Assembly (NCBI RefSeq): GCF_033963835.1
Contig: NZ_JAXBME010000003.1
Span: 1-64,000 of the forward strand
Origin: Cytobacillus sp. IB215665
Lineage (GTDB): Bacteria > Bacillota > Bacilli > Bacillales > SM2101
Direction: 5' to 3'
DNA: 64,000 nt
Part shown: positions 63,080-64,000 of the stretch, piece by piece
How the letters are laid out: each line of letters starts with the position of its first letter
Position numbering within the stretch: the first letter of the stretch is position 1
Made by a program: the position numbers and the translations under genes
The notes under the pieces: model-generated
What the model saw: only the letters and a program-made list of their open reading frames with translations
Databases searched by the model: none
What the model was told of the DNA's origin: nothing

Positions 63080-63985
63080 TCATCGAGCTGATTTCGGATT
63101 AAAGGCATCTTTTAAGCCCTCTCCTATAAAATTAATAGATAAAATAGTTAACGTTAAGATTGTTGCAGGGGGCACCCAAATCCATTGCTTGTTTTGAAGG
63201 GTATCAGTTTCTCTAGCAACTGACAACATATTTCCCCAGCTTGGGACGGTTTGTGGAACTCCGAAGCCAAGGAAGCTTAAACCTGTCTCTGCAACGATCA
63301 TACTTGCAAATAAGAGCGATGCTTGAACTATAATTGTCGAAGCTACATTCGGGAGTAAATGCCTTGTAATAACTTTAACTGGTGAACACCCGATTGATTG
63401 TGCTGCTAGAATATACTCATTTTCTTTTTCAGCAAGTATCTTACTCCGTACTATTCTAGCAACTCCTCCCCATGCTAACACACTAATAATACCAATCAAT
63501 ACCCAAACACCATTTACTTTTCCTATAAAAATAGAATTTACTACAATGACGAATACTAAAAAAGGAAAATTTAAAATAAAGTCAGTAAACCTCATCAAAG
63601 CTCCATCTACAAAACCTCCAAAATACCCTGCTATCGACCCAATAATTGTTCCTAGCAATATGATTAAGAACGTACACGACATACCAATCACTAACGATAT
63701 TCTACCACCATATAGCAAGCGAGTGAAAACATCGCGCCCGCTTTTATCAGTTCCAAACCAATGATCTGCTGAAGGAGCAAGTCCCATCTCTCCTACATTA
63801 ACTCTTGTAATATCAGCAGTCGTTATATAGGGTGCTAAAAACGATATGATACATATGAAAGCAAGAAAAATAGCGCTGATCATGGCAAGTTTATTCTTTA
63901 AGAATTTACGACGAGCAATGGCCCAAGGAGATTGATTCTTTCTTGCTTTTTTTACCTTAATTGATTGATCTGTTTCTACTTCCAT
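63080..63985 (-). CDS. Peptide ABC transporter permease (OppC/AppC/DppC type), second copy
   Basis: A 301-residue permease homologous to OppC at 55428: head WAIARRKFLKNKLAMISAIF, external DHWFGTDKSGRDVFTRLLYG, coupling loop LAAQSIGCSPVKVITRHLLP near residue 190, and end NFIGEGLKDAFNPKSAR. AGGAGG lies 9 bases before the ATG at 63985. It is last in its transcription unit, with the terminator right after. Its partner OppB-type permease and binding protein must lie to the right of the window. It may belong to an App-like system; not assignable. Confidence 0.9.
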   Translation of the reverse strand: MEVETDQSIKVKKARKNQSPWAIARRKFLKNKLAMISAIFLAFICIISFLAPYITTADITRVNVGEMGLAPSADHWFGTDKSGRDVFTRLLYGGRISLVIGMSCTFLIILLGTIIGSIAGYFGGFVDGALMRFTDFILNFPFLVFVIVVNSIFIGKVNGVWVLIGIISVLAWGGVARIVRSKILAEKENEYILAAQSIGCSPVKVITRHLLPNVASTIIVQASLLFASMIVAETGLSFLGFGVPQTVPSWGNMLSVARETDTLQNKQWIWVPPATILTLTILSINFIGEGLKDAFNPKSAR

Positions 63986-64000
63986 ACAACCATTCCTCCT

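Overview
The window is chromosomal DNA from an AT-rich, endospore-forming Firmicute of the Bacillaceae. From the yjbX/cotO-like gene to trpS the gene order matches, in reverse and with a few insertions, the Bacillus subtilis trpS-opp-spx-mecA-coiA-pepF-yjbHIJKLMNOPQ-fabI-cotO neighbourhood. The left part is rich in sporulation genes: a spoVA operon, the cotSA-cotS and cotI coat genes, YjcZ, DUF1360 and YhcN. No rRNA, tRNA, CRISPR array, transposase or phage gene was seen.

Layout. 0.1-7.7 kb: a YjcZ-type mini-protein, a small hypothetical gene, then a minus-strand cluster for an ABC importer (binding lipoprotein, two permeases, ATPase) followed by a TVP38/VTT membrane protein, a CDP-alcohol phosphatidyltransferase and a pyridine nucleotide-disulfide oxidoreductase. 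The gene content recalls E. coli ydjXYZ-ynjABCDEF. The first gene has its Shine-Dalgarno inside a strong hairpin. 8.3-9.3 kb: divergent glutaredoxin-like and thioredoxin-like genes. 9.4-13.1 kb: a complete seven-gene operon with the composition of the heat-resistance spoVA2mob operon (DUF1657, YhcN-like lipoprotein, SpoVAC, SpoVAD, SpoVAEb, DUF1657, and a DUF421-DUF1657 fusion, '2Duf'). 13.3-28.1 kb: spore-surface region with small coat-like proteins, a 733-residue coiled-coil/acidic protein, Cys-rich unknowns, a GalU/GtaB-like nucleotidyltransferase, a CotSA paralogue, CotSA-CotS plus an acidic third protein, CotI and CotO.

28.3-42 kb: fabI with a FapR operator, an antiporter and mgtE, a RodA/FtsW protein, prpE, a pseudouridine synthase, NAD kinase, a small alarmone synthetase, YjbL, a CYTH protein, a lytic transglycosylase, truncated haemoglobin and the Spx adaptor SpxH. 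42.6-51 kb: pepF, coiA, cls, mecA, a TerC-family protein and spx, so Spx and two proteolysis adaptors lie within 10 kb. 51-64 kb: a DUF4015 glycoside-hydrolase-like protein with a small membrane partner, oppABCDF, trpS, a chemoreceptor and a second OppC-type permease cut off from any partners by the window end.

The most unusual feature is a family of about 17 dispersed non-coding repeats (100-165 bp) in intergenic DNA in both orientations. Their ends form an imperfect inverted repeat of about 25 bp, which suggests a MITE-like or structured-RNA element. Several intergenic gaps consist mainly of these copies. Copy borders, promoter calls and small-gene starts were read by eye and are approximate.
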